A DNA stretch of 64,000 nucleotides from Simmondsia chinensis (GCA_018398585.1 JAGTTD010000001.1:23239438-23303437); one strand, 5' to 3'. Positions 1 through 11,684 are shown, counted from the stretch's first letter. Numbers and translations: made by a program. The notes: a model not told the origin generated them from the sequence alone.

Positions 1-396
1 GCCACCTTTTGGGATTATCCTCGGTCATCTTTTCAATGTTGGCTCTTAGAATCTTATTAGTTGATTTTGCTTGGCCATTAGCCTAAGCATAATAAGGTGT
101 TGAGTTCAAGATTTCTATATTGAAACTCTTGGTAAACTCCTTTACCTCGACTCCGTTAAATACTTTAGCTTGGTCCATTGTGATAGTCTCTGGAATACCA
201 AACCTACATAAGATATATTCTTTGATAAATCGATCACATCATGCTGATTGATGCTCCTATATAGTTTAGCCTTCTCCCAATTGGTGAAGTGATCAGTGAC
301 CACAAGAATATAAGAATTTTGCTTGTTGGAAGGAGGGTTAATTTCTCTTATTATTAATTGCCTAGCCTCTAAATGGCCATGGTTAAACAATGGCAT
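1..396 (-). pseudogene. Tat integrase core fragment
   Basis: The minus-strand frame reads VVTDHFTNWEKA, the integrase core around the first catalytic Asp. Bases 141 to 1 then read a TPYYAxANGQAK-like stretch ending in EKMTEDNPKRW. In family members the Gln-Ala is followed by the catalytic Glu of the DDE triad; here that residue reads as Lys. There is an in-frame stop before ANGQ. Integrase would insert the cDNA into the host chromosome, but this copy is dead and continues outside the window. Confidence 0.75.
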
Positions 397-414
397 ACAT
401 CTCAGCAGCAGGGG

Positions 415-639
415 CTATAGGTACATGCCCGTGTCTTTGGCATAATCTTGAGGGTTATTGAAGTAATCCATTAAAGGCTTCCTCCAGTCCCCTTGCTGAC
501 TCAGGACACTTTGATGTGCTTCATAGTGCTCCAAACATCCACCAGGTGCACCATTGAAGGACTTTGCCCACTTGATCTCATGATCGAATACCTTAGTCTT
601 AATGACCATAGTTTCTTCACTCCATGTTCCAGGTAACTT
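415..639 (-). pseudogene. Tat spacer between second RNase H and integrase
   Basis: A 64-codon open stretch (609-415) contains a motif like WAKSFNGAPGGCLEHYEAHQ, which fits the region between the second RNase H and the integrase zinc-binding part of Tat elements. I see no catalytic motif of its own. It is bounded by stops on both sides and is kept only because position and order fit the surrounding polyprotein remnant. Confidence 0.4.
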
Positions 640-1015
640 TTACCCTGATGCTAGCTAAGCCAAGTCATTGGCTACCTAATTTTTCTCTCCAAGGATGTGC
701 TTGAATTATACCTCATTGTATTTACTCAATAGCATATGTACAACTGACATATATAGAGTCGAGGTATCACATAAACATTGAAACTCTCCATTGACTTAGG
801 AAATCACTAGTTGTGAATCTCCCTTGACAAGAATGTTGTGAACTTACATTTCTAAGAGTGTTTGAACGCCAATTATGAGAGCCTTATACTCAGCTATGTT
901 ATTAGAGAATCTTCCCACCAAGGTGATAGCTAATTATGTAATGGTTCCTTCTGGGGATTCTATCACAATTCCTACCCCAGCACTAGAGTTAGTCCTTGAT
1001 CCATCAAAGAACATT
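640..1015 (-). pseudogene. second (archaeal-type) RNase H domain of the Tat element
   Basis: This stretch gives no long ORF because of several stops. Read through on the minus strand it shows RNase H motifs in order: FFDGSRTNSSAGVGIVI (first Asp), NNIAEYKALIIG (Glu), VKGDSQLVIS (Asp) and a terminal EKNxVANDLA. A second RNase H after the retroviral-type one is typical of the Tat lineage, so the region supports the lineage call even though it cannot encode a working enzyme. Confidence 0.7.
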
Positions 1016-1017
1016 TT

Positions 1018-1642
1018 CTAAGGCACTAGTTCCACTGTAAGGAGTCGGTCTGGCTCATTATATAAGATAGTTTGAATGTTTGGGTGGTCTGCTTCAAAGT
1101 CTGCTCGGGCTTGCCCCTTTACTAACTTTTTTAAGACATAAACCAACACAAATTGAAGCAGTGCTAAGCTCCACTTGTTCAATCTTCCACTAAAAAATGG
1201 CCTATCTAGCATATACTTAAGGCCATCTGTTTGGGCAACCACATCTACAGTGAACGCTAAGAAATAATGTCTCAATTTTGCAGATGCATAGAACAAAGAT
1301 AGACACAATTTTATTAATTGAAGAATATTTTATTTTGCACTCATTTAAATAATGGATATGGTAGAACATAGCGTGCCCAAAATCTTTCTCATTGTCCTGC
1401 ACAAGCAAATGACCAATAGATTCCTTAGAAGTAGAGACATAGATCTTTAGAGGCTTGCCCTGCTTTGGTGGAATAAGTACTGGCGGCCTAATCAAGTACT
1501 CTTTGATGGCCTCGAATGCTGCTTGATGTGGCTTCTCCCACCTAAAGTCCTTCTCAGACTTAAGTCTCAACAGTGGAGAGAAGACTTCTATTTTTCCTAC
1601 GACATTTGAGATGAAACAGCTTAGGAAATTAACCTGCCCCAA
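1018..1642 (-). pseudogene. RNase H domain of the Tat element
   Basis: Two overlapping frames (1642-1217 and 1308-1018) cover the retroviral RNase H. One shows the RT-RNase H connection (FRWEKPHQAAFEAIKEYL, then PLKIYVSTSKESIGHLL, where the usual Asp region is altered). The other shows the C-terminal stretch including a YMLDRPFFSGRLNKWSLAL-like block. The enzyme would degrade the RNA strand of the replication hybrid. A frameshift near 1300 separates the halves. Confidence 0.75.
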
Positions 1643-1648
1643 GAAACA

Positions 1649-2305
1649 TTAAAGCTCCTTTTTAATTGAACGCTGCTTGGCCACCTGGATGACCTTGGTC
1701 TTATTGATATGCACCTCAATGCCCCTTTGGTGTACCAGAAAGCCTAGAAAGTTTCTAGTTCGTACGTAAAAAGTGCATTTTAATGGATTCATCATAAGGT
1801 TATGGGCTCTCATCCTACGAAACGAGCCCCTTAAGTCATCCATGTGTTTAACATGGAATTTTGATTTGACCACAATGTCATCTATATAGACTTCCATGGT
1901 CTTACCAATGAGGTCATGAAAAATCATGTTCATGGCTCTTTAGAAGGTGGTGCCAGCATTCTTCATACCAAAAGACATGGCCACCCATTCAACATCCCTA
2001 TTGCCTAGGACATCTGAATGCTGTCGTGTGGGTGTCCTCCAAAGCTATCATAACTTGGTAATATCTACAGTAGCCATCCATGAAGGACAAACCTCATGCC
2101 TCGAGGCTAAGTCAATGAGCACATCAGCAATCGAAATTGGGTACTTGTCCTTTGGGGTGGCTGCATTCAGATCTCTGAAATCAATACATACCCTGATTTT
2201 ACCGGTCTTTTTGATGATAGGGACAATATTAGCCAACCACTCAACATACCTAGCAGTTCTGATGAATTTTGCTTTTAGAAGTCTTTCAATATCTTCCTTG
2301 ACCAC
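1649..2305 (-). pseudogene. reverse transcriptase of the Tat element
   Basis: The 2305-2048 frame begins with LLKAKFIRTARYVEWLANI and contains VCIDFRDLNAATPKDKYP, the fingers region. The 1933-1649 frame holds the catalytic loop VYIDDIVVKS with YIDD intact, followed by thumb residues (NPLKCTF, NFLGFLVHQRGIEV). Frames are broken between 2048 and 1933. The wording is typical of Tat elements rather than chromoviruses or Athila. The enzyme would copy element RNA to DNA in virus-like particles. Confidence 0.85.
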
Positions 2306-3155
2306 CCAATTACTTCTTGGAATATTATTCTCTTGCTTTGAATGATGGGCTTCGATCTTGCCTTGATAGGAAGCCTATGTTCAACCAGTTTTCTGTCTAG
2401 GCCAGGTATCTTATAGTGGTCACAAGCCAGCAATCCTTGATTTCGTGAAGTAAAGTATTACTCCCTCTGCTCCTCAGAAAGTAGAGCGCTTAGATAGGGA
2501 GGCCTTGGGTCTTTTGTTGAGCCCAAATTAGCCTCAAGGAAGGGGTCTTGGACTTCCGCCCTTAGATCCTCCATCTTGGTGGGTGCTGCTCTAAGACCAG
2601 AAAGCTCCAAGTCATTTTCTTATGCTACATAGACTTCAAAACCATGAAATGGTTATTTAGTCTATGGCTGATCCTCAGCACGCCAGGCCACGAGCTGCGC
2701 CAATGCTAAGGTAATGGCCTCTTGGGCCATTACTGGGAGATTTTGGTGCCTCCGCATTGGGATTTTGGAGTGCTCTGGATGTCCCCTTCATCAAAAAGTG
2801 TCCTCATGTATCTCCAGAAGTTAGAATCCTCAAACTTGACCTCCATTTGACTAACCTCAACTTCTATTAGTGGGCTTTCCAAGATGGCTACCGTGTATTT
2901 TTGTTGGGCATGTTGTGGAGTGGTCCTCTTGACATCTAGGGGTCCCACGCCATCTTCATAGAATTTTGCTGTAACATAGTTAGAGCAAGCATTGAATGGC
3001 CCGTTATCTGCCATAATAACGTCATACTTGTCATGGCTCTAGAAGATTAGTAACTAGTGTAGTGAAGATGGAGTACAATACTTGGCATCCAGCCAATATT
3101 TACCAAGCAAAGCATTATAGCTCGATCTAGTTTCCACTACAAAGAAAGATGTTAG
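2306..3155 (-). pseudogene. Tat protease-RT linker, decayed
   Basis: An open stretch at 3014-2730 includes VEVSQMEVKFED and NFWRYMRTLFDEG, and shorter acidic segments follow. This fits the long poorly conserved linker between protease and RT in Tat polyproteins, but I recognise no domain. Several stops interrupt it. Confidence 0.4.
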
Positions 3156-3395
3156 CTAGCTTAATGTTAAGTCAATCAGGATGAATCCTTCGAATTTGGT
3201 GGTAGCTCTCGAGAAGCCACAAATCGCTACATACGAAGTGATCAAGTCCCCTTGAAACTTACCAATGAACCCCAACACATATGAAGGCAATACGTTGATG
3301 GCCACGCCATTATCCAGTAATACCCTTTTTACCAAAATGCCATCAAATTTGACCTCGATATTTGGGGGTCTTATGTGTTTATTTGTGGTAAACAT
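3156..3395 (-). pseudogene. aspartic protease of the Tat element
   Basis: The frame reads VKFDGILVKRVLLDNGVAIN followed by VLPSYVLGF, matching the retropepsin active site in Tat elements (LLD-[NS]-G-S-[SA]-[VI]-N). The residue after Gly is Val rather than the usual Ser. Further on, ICGFSRATTKFEGFILI matches the strand ahead of the flap. The enzyme would cut Gag-Pol into mature proteins. The ORF is 79 codons and lacks part of the domain. Confidence 0.7.
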
Positions 3396-4232
3396 CTTTA
3401 TTATGTTAGATAGATCATCAGGAAATTTTGGTGTTATGGCATTAACCTTAAAGGAAAGGGATCGAGTGTACCTTTAGTGGTTACTACTTTTGCCACGAGC
3501 TCCACTTGAGGCTCCTCATCCGATGCTATCACATCACCCTCGAGACCCTTTTGAGCATCAACTACCTTGAATTCCAATGGAAGGCATAGGGTAACCCTGA
3601 AGTCAACCTTTTCAGGCAGTGTCTTGAATTATATCTAGATTTCTTGGTCTACCCCCTTCTCAGGGTTGTCAACCATGGTCGTATCCTAATATTGTTGTTG
3701 AGGACAGCTTTCAGTTAGCATGTCCTACTCTTGAGGTTGGTTCACGAGATCAACCTTTGATGCTCGATATTCTTCCATTGGCTAGGAAAACTCTTGTTCG
3801 TGGAAATCATTTTCAATGTCAGACTAAGTTGGATTGACACGATCTTGTTGTTCTACCAAGTTCATACTGAGAGGGAAGAACTCCTCCTCGTTCTCAGCTG
3901 ATTTTAGTGCCAGGGAGTCCTTTGCAAGGTGGTCCCACCAAGATTCTTGCCCTTCTGAAGATGAGAGACTAGCCCATCTTTCCTGTTTTTTATAAGTTGG
4001 CCCTCTACTAGACATAAAAAGTCTAGACTCAGTTACTGGGTCTTCAAGATCCATGTGATCAGCTTGCTTGCCCTTATCTACTCTGGTTTCTTCTTGAGAG
4101 AGCCTTGTCAGGCAAGATTCAAGTGTAATTCTCCATTGAGCTGCCTTGTTTTGCAGCTGTCTTCTTTTATGGGTTTGAGTAAGGTTGGAAGGACCAACTT
4201 CCTCCTGATTGAGGTGATTCCTCCTGCAAACA
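3396..4232 (-). other. Tat gag-protease linker, decayed
   Basis: This stretch lies between the gag remnant and the protease on the minus strand. It holds a few short frames rich in Glu, Asp and Ser (for example 4054-3824) and no recognised domain. Order and strand tie it to the Tat element. I see no independent gene or separate insertion in it. Confidence 0.35.
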
Positions 4233-5000
4233 TTACCAAACTTGATGCCCGATGGCTAGTACCCTGATTGTCATGGTGCCGAGCTGGTATCCACATCTAG
4301 TAAAGTATATTTTGGGTTCCTCTGAGGGCGCCCTATCCTCATTATGATATGAATCTTCATCATAGAACTTCGAGAAAGCCCCGATGATGACATCCCCTAT
4401 GAGAGGAGCTCTTCTTTTCTTTGGGAAAAGGTTTGTCTTCTTCATTTCGGAAATTAGCTTGTGCCCACACCCTCCATAGAGGTCATGTGTGAGGTGCAAG
4501 AGTCTCCTTGACACTTGCTTCTTAGAGGGAAAGACTGTCTGCCAATGGTCATCTATGAGAATCGCCAAGGCTAAATCTTCTTCCCAAGAGAGAAGCATAG
4601 TGCCCTCCTCTAATTGCTTTTTTATGAACCTTCTCAATGTTCCACAATCACGTGCAGAGTGTTCGACCATTATATGCCATTTACAATGATCCTCTGGCAA
4701 TCTTAATGTGGCCCAGGGGAACCTCAATATTCCTGATTTGAATAACCTATCAAGCAAAGTGTTGGCCACAACCATTGCTTCTTTGTTTGTATACATCCTG
4801 CACATCGATCTGCCATTAGTTTGGCTATTATGGGGATGGTAAGGATTTACAATCTCAACTGTATTAACTTGGGCAAGACTAGGAAAGGGGTCTTTATCGA
4901 TACCCATCTGTCCTTGTTCTGGGAAGATTAATTCCCTTGCTTCTATGGTGTCATGAACCACATTTCTAAAGATTAAGCAGTTCTTCATTGAATGAGTCAA
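4233..5000 (-). pseudogene. gag (C-terminal part) of the Tat element
   Basis: This 255-codon frame is the longest intact piece of the Tat copy. It contains MTHSMKNCLIF and, further on, CKWHIMVEHSARDCGTLRRF, the Cys/His pattern that occurs twice in Tat gag proteins, plus a segment around LFKSGILRFP. Gag would form the particle and bind genomic RNA. The N-terminal half is missing because the Athila-type A1 LTR begins only 12 bases beyond the ORF start, so the visible ATG is probably internal to the original gene. Confidence 0.75.
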
Positions 5001-5011
5001 TAAATTATGCT

Positions 5012-6389
5012 TGATAAGTCTAATTTATTATATAATTATTCATATCATTTAGAATCATTTTCTAACTATTTTACATCAAACTTTTTATCACTTTTGCTCA
5101 CTTTTGCTCTTTTTTGCTCCTATTGCTATTTCTTTGCAAAAACACTCATTTAATGCCAAATCTTGGTAGGTTTGAAAATCTACATCTACAAGTGAATGCA
5201 AGATTTGTCAAACAAAATTAAAAAAATGGGGTAAACACATCATTTTACATGGCTAAAGTAAGGACGAACAACAAACATATACAATTTGTTACAATTGTAA
5301 ATTTGGGCAGCCAAATTTACTTCGGCAGCGTAAAGAATAAAAAACTGAACAAAATTAGCAAAAGTTTTAACTTGCAAAGGTGGGCGGCAAGGTGGTGCAA
5401 TGAGAGCAAAGCCTACACAGTTTTTTATTTTTTTAATTTGCAACCTCAAACATTATAAATCAGAGTGTTTGGGAGGTCTTGGATCACCAATTCATCCAGC
5501 GAAAACTCAATACAAAGTGGAGAAAGAGTAGGAAAATCGTGAGGGAAGGAAAGAAGGAAGAAAAGAAGAGTTTGGTTTGTAATTTTTCATTTTAAGTCTT
5601 TTCTGTCTTTTTCTTCTTTATGTTCATGGATTTTGTCTTAGTTTTTCTATGTATTATGTATAGCATGAACTAATTTTGTCTTTCCAAGGTTACGATGTAG
5701 CCTAAGTTGTAATATACATTCTTTTCTAATTCAACGTATTAAAAGTTTGTTTATTGCACTGTTTGAGTATTTATCATTGTTCTTCATGAGTTTTGAATGC
5801 TTGATCACCATTCTAAACCTATAATGATTCATAATGAGTCCAAAAGGAGATTTATAATGAATGCTAAAGTGATACATACCACAAATTGAGCGAATGCTAG
5901 AGATTGATTAACGCGGTTTGTGTTGTCTTAGGTGAAAACCATAGATCTTCAAAAATCTTTTTTTATCTAAATTTATGCAAGAGATTGATGATTTAATAGG
6001 TAAAAGAGCATGCTAAACGTGTCTCGAGAGAGAATATTAGTAATTTAGGGTTTTCGACCATCAATGCGTAATAACAACTTGAATATCAAGAATAGAAAGG
6101 CGTATTGATGCAACTAGATGAAATCGGATGCCTTGGATCTCATTAAATTATAAAAATCACCTAAAATTAGTACACCTTTCATAAAATTATTAACCATTTT
6201 GTTTTGTTTCATATCACAAACTTCAAATTTCGGTCTTTCAAATAGCGCTGAAACTAATAATTTTGGTACTCATTCAATAACAATCCTCATGGGACAATAC
6301 TCTACTCTTTCTATATTACTTGATACAAATTTGTGCACTTCCTAAACATTAAGCTTCAATTGCATTTCCTAAGCAAACATTAAGCATCA
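5012..6389 (+). repeat. A1 5' LTR (Athila-type)
   Basis: It begins TGATAAGTCTAATTTA and ends GCATCA, followed 6 bases later by a tRNA-Asp PBS. The same start recurs at 11999 and 13093, and related starts at 20042 and 37012. Within it lie the family marker GATGTAGCCTAAGTTGTAATATAC and a CTTTCAAATAG(C/T) block near the right end. Length is 1378 bp. Small frames inside it are not genes. It is inserted in gag of the Tat remnant. Confidence 0.85.
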
Positions 6390-6395
6390 AGTTTT

Positions 6396-6413
6396 TGGCG
6401 CCGTTGTCCGGGA
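6396..6413 (+). other. A1 primer-binding site, tRNA-Asp type
   Basis: TGGCGCCGTTG is followed by an extra T and then CCGGG. Apart from that insertion it is complementary to the 3' end of plant tRNA-Asp(GTC). It starts 6 bases after the LTR end. The insertion would weaken priming. Confidence 0.8.
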
Positions 6414-7041
6414 TTGTCTTTATTTGAGTGATATTGATACCAACAAGTTTTTGCACTAATTTGAAGCTGTTTTGCTAAACTTTGTAAATTTTGTTTAGTT
6501 TGAAGAAGAAATTTCTTTTTTTTCATTTATTTCATTCACTTACTTTTATTTGTAAAGCTAATTTTTATTTGTAAAGTTCTTTTTACTTGAAAAATTTGTA
6601 TAGCACCCTCGTAAAATTGTGTTTTTGTTAAGTTTGTGTCATTTTTGTTGTTTTTCTTGTATTTTCTTTTTATTTTCATCTTTCTTTTACTTATAAATTT
6701 ACTTTGTTAAAATTTTGAAAGTGAAAATTGTTATTTTTAAGATTTTCAAAATATTAGTGTTATTAACACCCCCCTTAAAATTTTGTTGTTGTTAAGTTTT
6801 TGTATTAGATTGTTGTATTTTTAAGTTTTCTTATTGGTTTTAATCTTTATTTTAACCTTTAAATGCACCTTGATAAGTTTTTCAAAGTTAAGTTTGTATT
6901 TCTAAGTTTATTGAAATATTAGTATTACTACCCCCTCTAAAATTTGATTTTGTTAAGCTTTGTATCATATTATAGTATTTTGGCGCTTTCTTATTATTGC
7001 TATCTTTCTTTTAAATTTTAAGTTTGTGTTTCTCACTTTGT
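6414..7041 (+). other. A1 untranslated leader, T-rich
   Basis: This 628-bp stretch between PBS and gag is very rich in T, with repeated motifs such as AAATTTTG, GTTAAGTTT and ACACCCCC. Similar leaders follow the A2 and A3 PBS (18571-19100 and 22093-22730), so it is a family feature. No ORF or RNA gene is visible. Confidence 0.6.
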
Positions 7042-7560
7042 ATGCAAAATCAAAATGAAAATGAAATAATCACTTTGGAACCTAAAATCGAAAAAACACT
7101 TCGAAAATTAGGAAAACCAAATGAATTGAAACATTGGCTAATGAAAAAAAATGATAATGAATGAGCTTTAAAGGATTATGTTGTCCCAACTGTTGGTGGA
7201 TGCACTTCCAACATCCAACGTCCACCCATACAAGCAAACAATTTTGAAATAAAACCTGCAATAATACAAATGATTCGACAAAATGTTGAGTTCAGCGGTC
7301 TACCGAGTGAGAACCCGAATCTACATATCACTTACTTTCTAGAGATGTGTGATAAATTTAAGCACAATGACATTAGTGATAATGCCATTCGCTTAAGACT
7401 ATTCCTATTTTCACTAAGAGACAAGGCCAAGGCATGGCTAATGTAATTGCCACCAGGTACCATCACTACATGGGATGATTTGGTTTTCCAAAATTCCTTG
7501 CTAAATATTTTCCACACAAAAAGAAATAAAAAGAAGAAGAACTTATTAGATCGTTTACTT
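7042..7560 (+). pseudogene. Athila-type gag remnant (A1)
   Basis: The frame from ATG at 7042 reads an N-terminal segment, a TGA at 7162, then the conserved Athila gag core: DYVVPTVGG, ANNFEIKPAIIQMI, FSGLPSENPNLHI, AIRLRLFLFSLRDKAKAWL. A TAA follows at 7445 and a frameshift in the WDDL segment. Gag would form the particle. The C-terminal half, protease and all of pol are absent, so A1 is internally deleted as well as disabled. Confidence 0.85.
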
Positions 7561-7878
7561 TAATTAGATTTGAATAACCTAAGAATCAATTGTTTTTGTG
7601 TTCCAATTGCAAAACATAATATATTTTAAGGCACTATCTTGATAAAATCGTGATATTTGAGTTCACTAGTTAGCATGGTTGTTTTACCTTTCTTTCTGAT
7701 TAAAAGATGCTCAAATTTGAATGGATTACCTTAAGATTATCATTTGCATAATAGACTACGAAGAGTAATGCCTAAGTCTAAAGAAAAATATCAAAAAAAA
7801 AAGATAAAGAAAATGAGGGAAGCATCTCTAGCACCGCTATCTCATATAAACATTTCACGATATGTGCTACCCAACATG
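7561..7878 (+). other. A1 internal DNA, no recognisable gene
   Basis: AT-rich stretch between the gag remnant and the tRNA-like repeats. I see stops in all frames, short A runs near 7793-7803 and no domain. It is presumed decayed A1 sequence. Confidence 0.4.
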
Positions 7879-7879
7879 A

Positions 7880-8075
7880 GGGCATTTCAGTGGTGGCATC
7901 TCTTACCCATGCAGTCATCGCCCAAGGGTTAGGAGCTCGATTCTCACTGAAGATATACTCACACGGTCATATTGAGGACATCTCAGTGGTGGCATCTCTT
8001 ATCCATGCGGTCATTGCTCAGGAGTCAGGAGTTCGATTCTCGCTAGAGATATACTCATGGACCAGATTGACTGGG
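7880..8075 (+). repeat. two direct copies of a 96-bp tRNA-like unit
   Basis: CAGTGGTGGCATCTCTTA occurs at 7888 and 7984, a 96-bp period, and similarity continues to ATATACTCA. Each unit has an A-box-like segment (CTCAGTGGTGGC) and, about 50 bases on, a B-box-like segment; the second copy has GTTCGATTC, a full match to the pol III B box. This suggests a tRNA-derived SINE head in tandem. An A-rich end follows at 8101-8110. A 62-codon and a 79-codon frame across it are incidental. Confidence 0.5.
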
Positions 8076-8147
8076 GTAGATCACTCCCTCATAAATAATA
8101 TAAAAAAAAGGAAAAAATTTTGTGAATAACTTTTAGTCTTGGGCATA

Positions 8148-11100
8148 CACTATAAGGAAAGGGTTATTAACAACGATGATTGTCATTGTTAAAAGCTTAA
8201 TTTACTGTCGTTAATACTATTAAGGACGAGAAAAGCTTCCCATTGTCCACCTTCACAATCGCTTTCAACATTAATAATATCTAGGATCAATGGCTGGTAA
8301 ACCAAGCCGTCGTTAAAAAGTATTACGACGCTATATTATGTCCGTCGTTAAAACTGAAATCAATAACGACGGCACACAATGTCGTTAAAAGTAAAATCTT
8401 TAACGTCTGGCGGTATCGTCTTTAAAGAGTTGGCCAATAACAACAACAATTGCCTTTGTTATAAATATTTACCACTACACAGAAAAAAGTTTTAACGACA
8501 ACAAAAACCGCCATTAAAATTTTTCAAGCTATTAATAGAAAATAGTAACAATAATATAGACCATCGTTAATTAAGAATAGCAACAACAACTAAATGTCGT
8601 TCAAGCATTTTCCACCAATTAACGACAACAAAAGCCATAGTTGAAAATGCTTCCCTCATCAAACACAATTATAACGACAACATTTACCGACATTAAAGAC
8701 CATGTACGTTCATGTTGTATAATGTATGTATTCAAAAATACATGTGCATTCATGTAATATGATGACAATTTTCTAATTATTTACAGCATCTGTACATCCA
8801 TATAATTTACAAGAACAATTTTTGGGTCATTTATGCACCTATACATCAATGTAGTATAACAATATTTTTCATGTTAGTTATAACACCCCTAGAATAACAT
8901 AGTATACCTTACATAAATAACGTGCATATATCATCTAATTAAAAAATAAAGATATCACTGAAAATTAAATCCAAGTACTCACGAAAACTAATTTACATCC
9001 AAGAGACACTTAAAGCGGATATCATACAATTTATCACCTAACTTTACAAAAATTACAAATCCAGCAGAAATTCAAAAAACATAAGAATTTGAAGTCGTGT
9101 CTTCCAACACCTGACAAAAGTAAACACAACACTCATGTTAGAAATTTCTTATCATTTGAGGAACAAATCATCAAACAAAATTAATAAACTAATATTTCAC
9201 AACCTTTGCCAATACCGCCTCCCCTCGGACCAAAACAATAGCATTGAGAAGACTATTCCATAATCTCTAAGCACACTACTTGGGTTGTGTAAGGTTATAT
9301 CCGGCCTTGAGAGAGCTAAAACTATTACATAAACTCTAAGTATACTATTTTCAATATTCACTAGCACAAACACACCACACACTAAGCAATAAAACCAAAA
9401 ATACAGCAGAGAAAAACTATATTAAAGCAATCAAAATACAATTTGTAGGAAAGAAATTAAATCATATACATCAGTGAAAGTGATGGACAATTTTCCAAAC
9501 TCAAGAACCAACTAATTACATAGTAGAGGACAATAATCCCTATAAACATGAGTGAAATTAAACAACTTATACGATTACATTAACCATAATGAGACAAATG
9601 GAAAGCGAATCTAAGAGCTTAGAGGGAAAAGATCTTAGATAGAGTTGTAATAAGAGTCATAAATGCACAACATTCTCAAACTCCACCACTATTCCAAACA
9701 ACTCAACAACGTATTCTTAATAAATACCAAAACAATTGCAAACTCAATTTCCACATTATAGAACATCACAAAGTCATAAATTCACAGTATTTTGAAACTG
9801 CACATAGAATTCAATCACATAGTTCAAACTTAACAACAATTCCAAATAACTCAACAATGAATTGTTAATTAATATCTTAGCAATCACAAACTCAATCTCC
9901 ACATTGTAGAACGCAATCACGGAGTCATAGATCCAGAATATTCTCAAAGTCCACATAGAACTCAATCGCATAAACAACACTACAATTTGAAATAAGTTAA
10001 CAATATATTCTTAATTAATATCAAATTGATTGCAAACTCAAATTCCACAAATAGAAATCAATCACAAAGTTCCAAATCCACAAAAATATCAAATTACACA
10101 TAAAACTCAATCACAGAGTCCAAACTCATTAACAATTTCAAACAACATAACAATGTATTATTAATGAATACTAAAATAATCACAAACTCAATGCTTCTTG
10201 CTAATCACTTCCACACTCCTCTCTATCTCTCTTCTCTTTAATCTCTTTAAAAATAGAGAAAACTTAAATCTAAAGATAAGAACAAGAGCATAATGAATTT
10301 TCTTGTATTTTTTTTTTTTTATTTTTTGCCAAAAGGCAAGAGCTGATACTTGGATAAGTTTATTCATGAAAAGTAATACATATGTATACTACACCTAAAG
10401 AAACTCAAGAGAAAGTCTAGAAAAGAATACACTTAAACCTAACGAAGAAGAAGAGAAAAAGGGGGAACCAGTGGGAGATGTGAAGAGCCCCAATGAATAC
10501 ACCTATTGGATACTACACCTACTAGTTGCTCTTACTACTTGCACATTTATACCCAATGACTAAATACAAAGAAATAAATACAAAAATTACAAATACATAC
10601 AAATTACATCTCAATCATCTCTTTCTCCTCTCTCATCCCTGCTAATTTCTTCTTCTTCTTCTTCAATGCTTCACTATCCTAATTCTTAATTGGAACAATT
10701 AAAATTGCTGTGACAATCATGAACAAAATGCATCCATTGTTTATCCGGCACCATATTTTTATAAGATATTCTAAGAATATACCTAAAAGGCGTAGTTCAA
10801 TTAATATAAGATGTTTCAACACAATTTTTAATTTCAATGTCTATAATAAGAGCAATTGAAAAAACAATCCCACAATTAGTATCTCTATAAACTAGTAAAA
10901 CCTAATATATAAGTAATCACACACTCCACGAAAAATGTCAAACATATTAGTGCTTGATTGAGCCATTTATCTGGAAAAAGCACCTTCAACGAGTAGAGGG
11001 TTTCACTATGTGTCCGATTCAGTCTTGTGTTGAGGATTTGGCTAAGGGCCTGCGTGTAGGGTTTGGGGGGTAGAGGTTTGACGGCAGAGTATTATGCAAG

Positions 11101-11684
11101 AACAAAGGGAGGGTCTAAGAATCAGATAGGGGATGGGAGATTAAGCATGTAATGAAATTAGGTTTTCACTTCATTTAAATTTTCTTTATTTTTTAATCAT
11201 TTTATTGATTAACTTTTTTAATTAAATAATATAAATTATATTTGAGTGTATATCAAATGACCAACTATCGAGTGTAATTGAAGTATACTAAACGAGTCAA
11301 ACATTGAGTTGAGTATTGATTGGGATATTATTTGATACTTGAACTTGAATTAAACTAGGAGTGGGTGAGAGAACAATTAGAAAATATAAGGGAATAAAAA
11401 ATATAAATTATAAATTTCATTCAAAAAGGTGCCTAATTTTTAACAAAATGAATTTTAACTTTTTTTCAATCGAAAGTTTACCTCTTCCTTGAGCATACTA
11501 ACAATGGTACGCAGATAAAATTAACGACCTTATTTAATTTCCGTAATTATAAGCCCATTATATACCACTTTTAAATGACAGTGTTTTAATCTCATCGCAA
11601 CTAGGCATTGAAAAGATACTTTTAACAAAAAAAAAAAACTCCGGTCGTTATTTTCGGTCGTTGAAAGCCAACTTTCTTGTAGTG
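8148..11684. mobile_element. non-autonomous CACTA (En/Spm-type) element
   Basis: The left end is CACTATAAGGAAAGGG. The right end read in reverse is CACTACAAGAAAGTTGGC. It is flanked by the 3-bp TSD ATA at 8145-8147 and 11685-11687, as expected for CACTA transposons. Subterminal DNA (8148-8700 and 11520-11684) is dense in short repeats like TTAACGAC and GTCGTTA, the likely transposase-binding repeats. The 3.5-kb interior has no transposase ORF, only AT-rich DNA and a 148-bp tandem repeat, so it needed a transposase supplied in trans. It interrupts A1. Confidence 0.9.
9655..10190. repeat. ~148-bp imperfect tandem repeat inside the CACTA element
   Basis: A unit containing ACAACTCAACAA(T/C)GTATTCTTAAT, then GCAAACTCAATTTCCAC, then a CACAAAGTC-type block recurs. 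Its TATTCTTAA core falls near 9712, 9860, 10006 and 10156, a period of 146-150 bp. Copies are diverged. I see no coding potential. Confidence 0.6.

Larger units (their letters stand above)
1..5011 (-). mobile_element. Tat-lineage Ty3/gypsy element, decayed, right end cut by A1
   Basis: Read on the minus strand, the domains run gag (5000-4233), protease (about 3395-3156), RT (2305-1649), RNase H (1642-1018), a second RNase H (about 1015-640) and integrase (396 to beyond base 1). Two RNase H domains and the wording of the RT and protease motifs point to the Tat/Ogre/Retand group. No LTR of this copy is visible: it runs off the left edge, and its 5' side is cut at base 5012 where the A1 LTR begins. 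Many stops and frameshifts make it non-functional. Confidence 0.85.

Noticed and set aside
6393..6403. TTTTTGGCGCC as an E2F-like motif in Athila-type elements
   Set aside because: It is part of the tRNA-Asp PBS, and its sequence is explained by complementarity to the tRNA.
7880..8075. Functional tRNA gene
   Set aside because: Only A- and B-box-like segments are seen; no cloverleaf with paired acceptor stem could be drawn.
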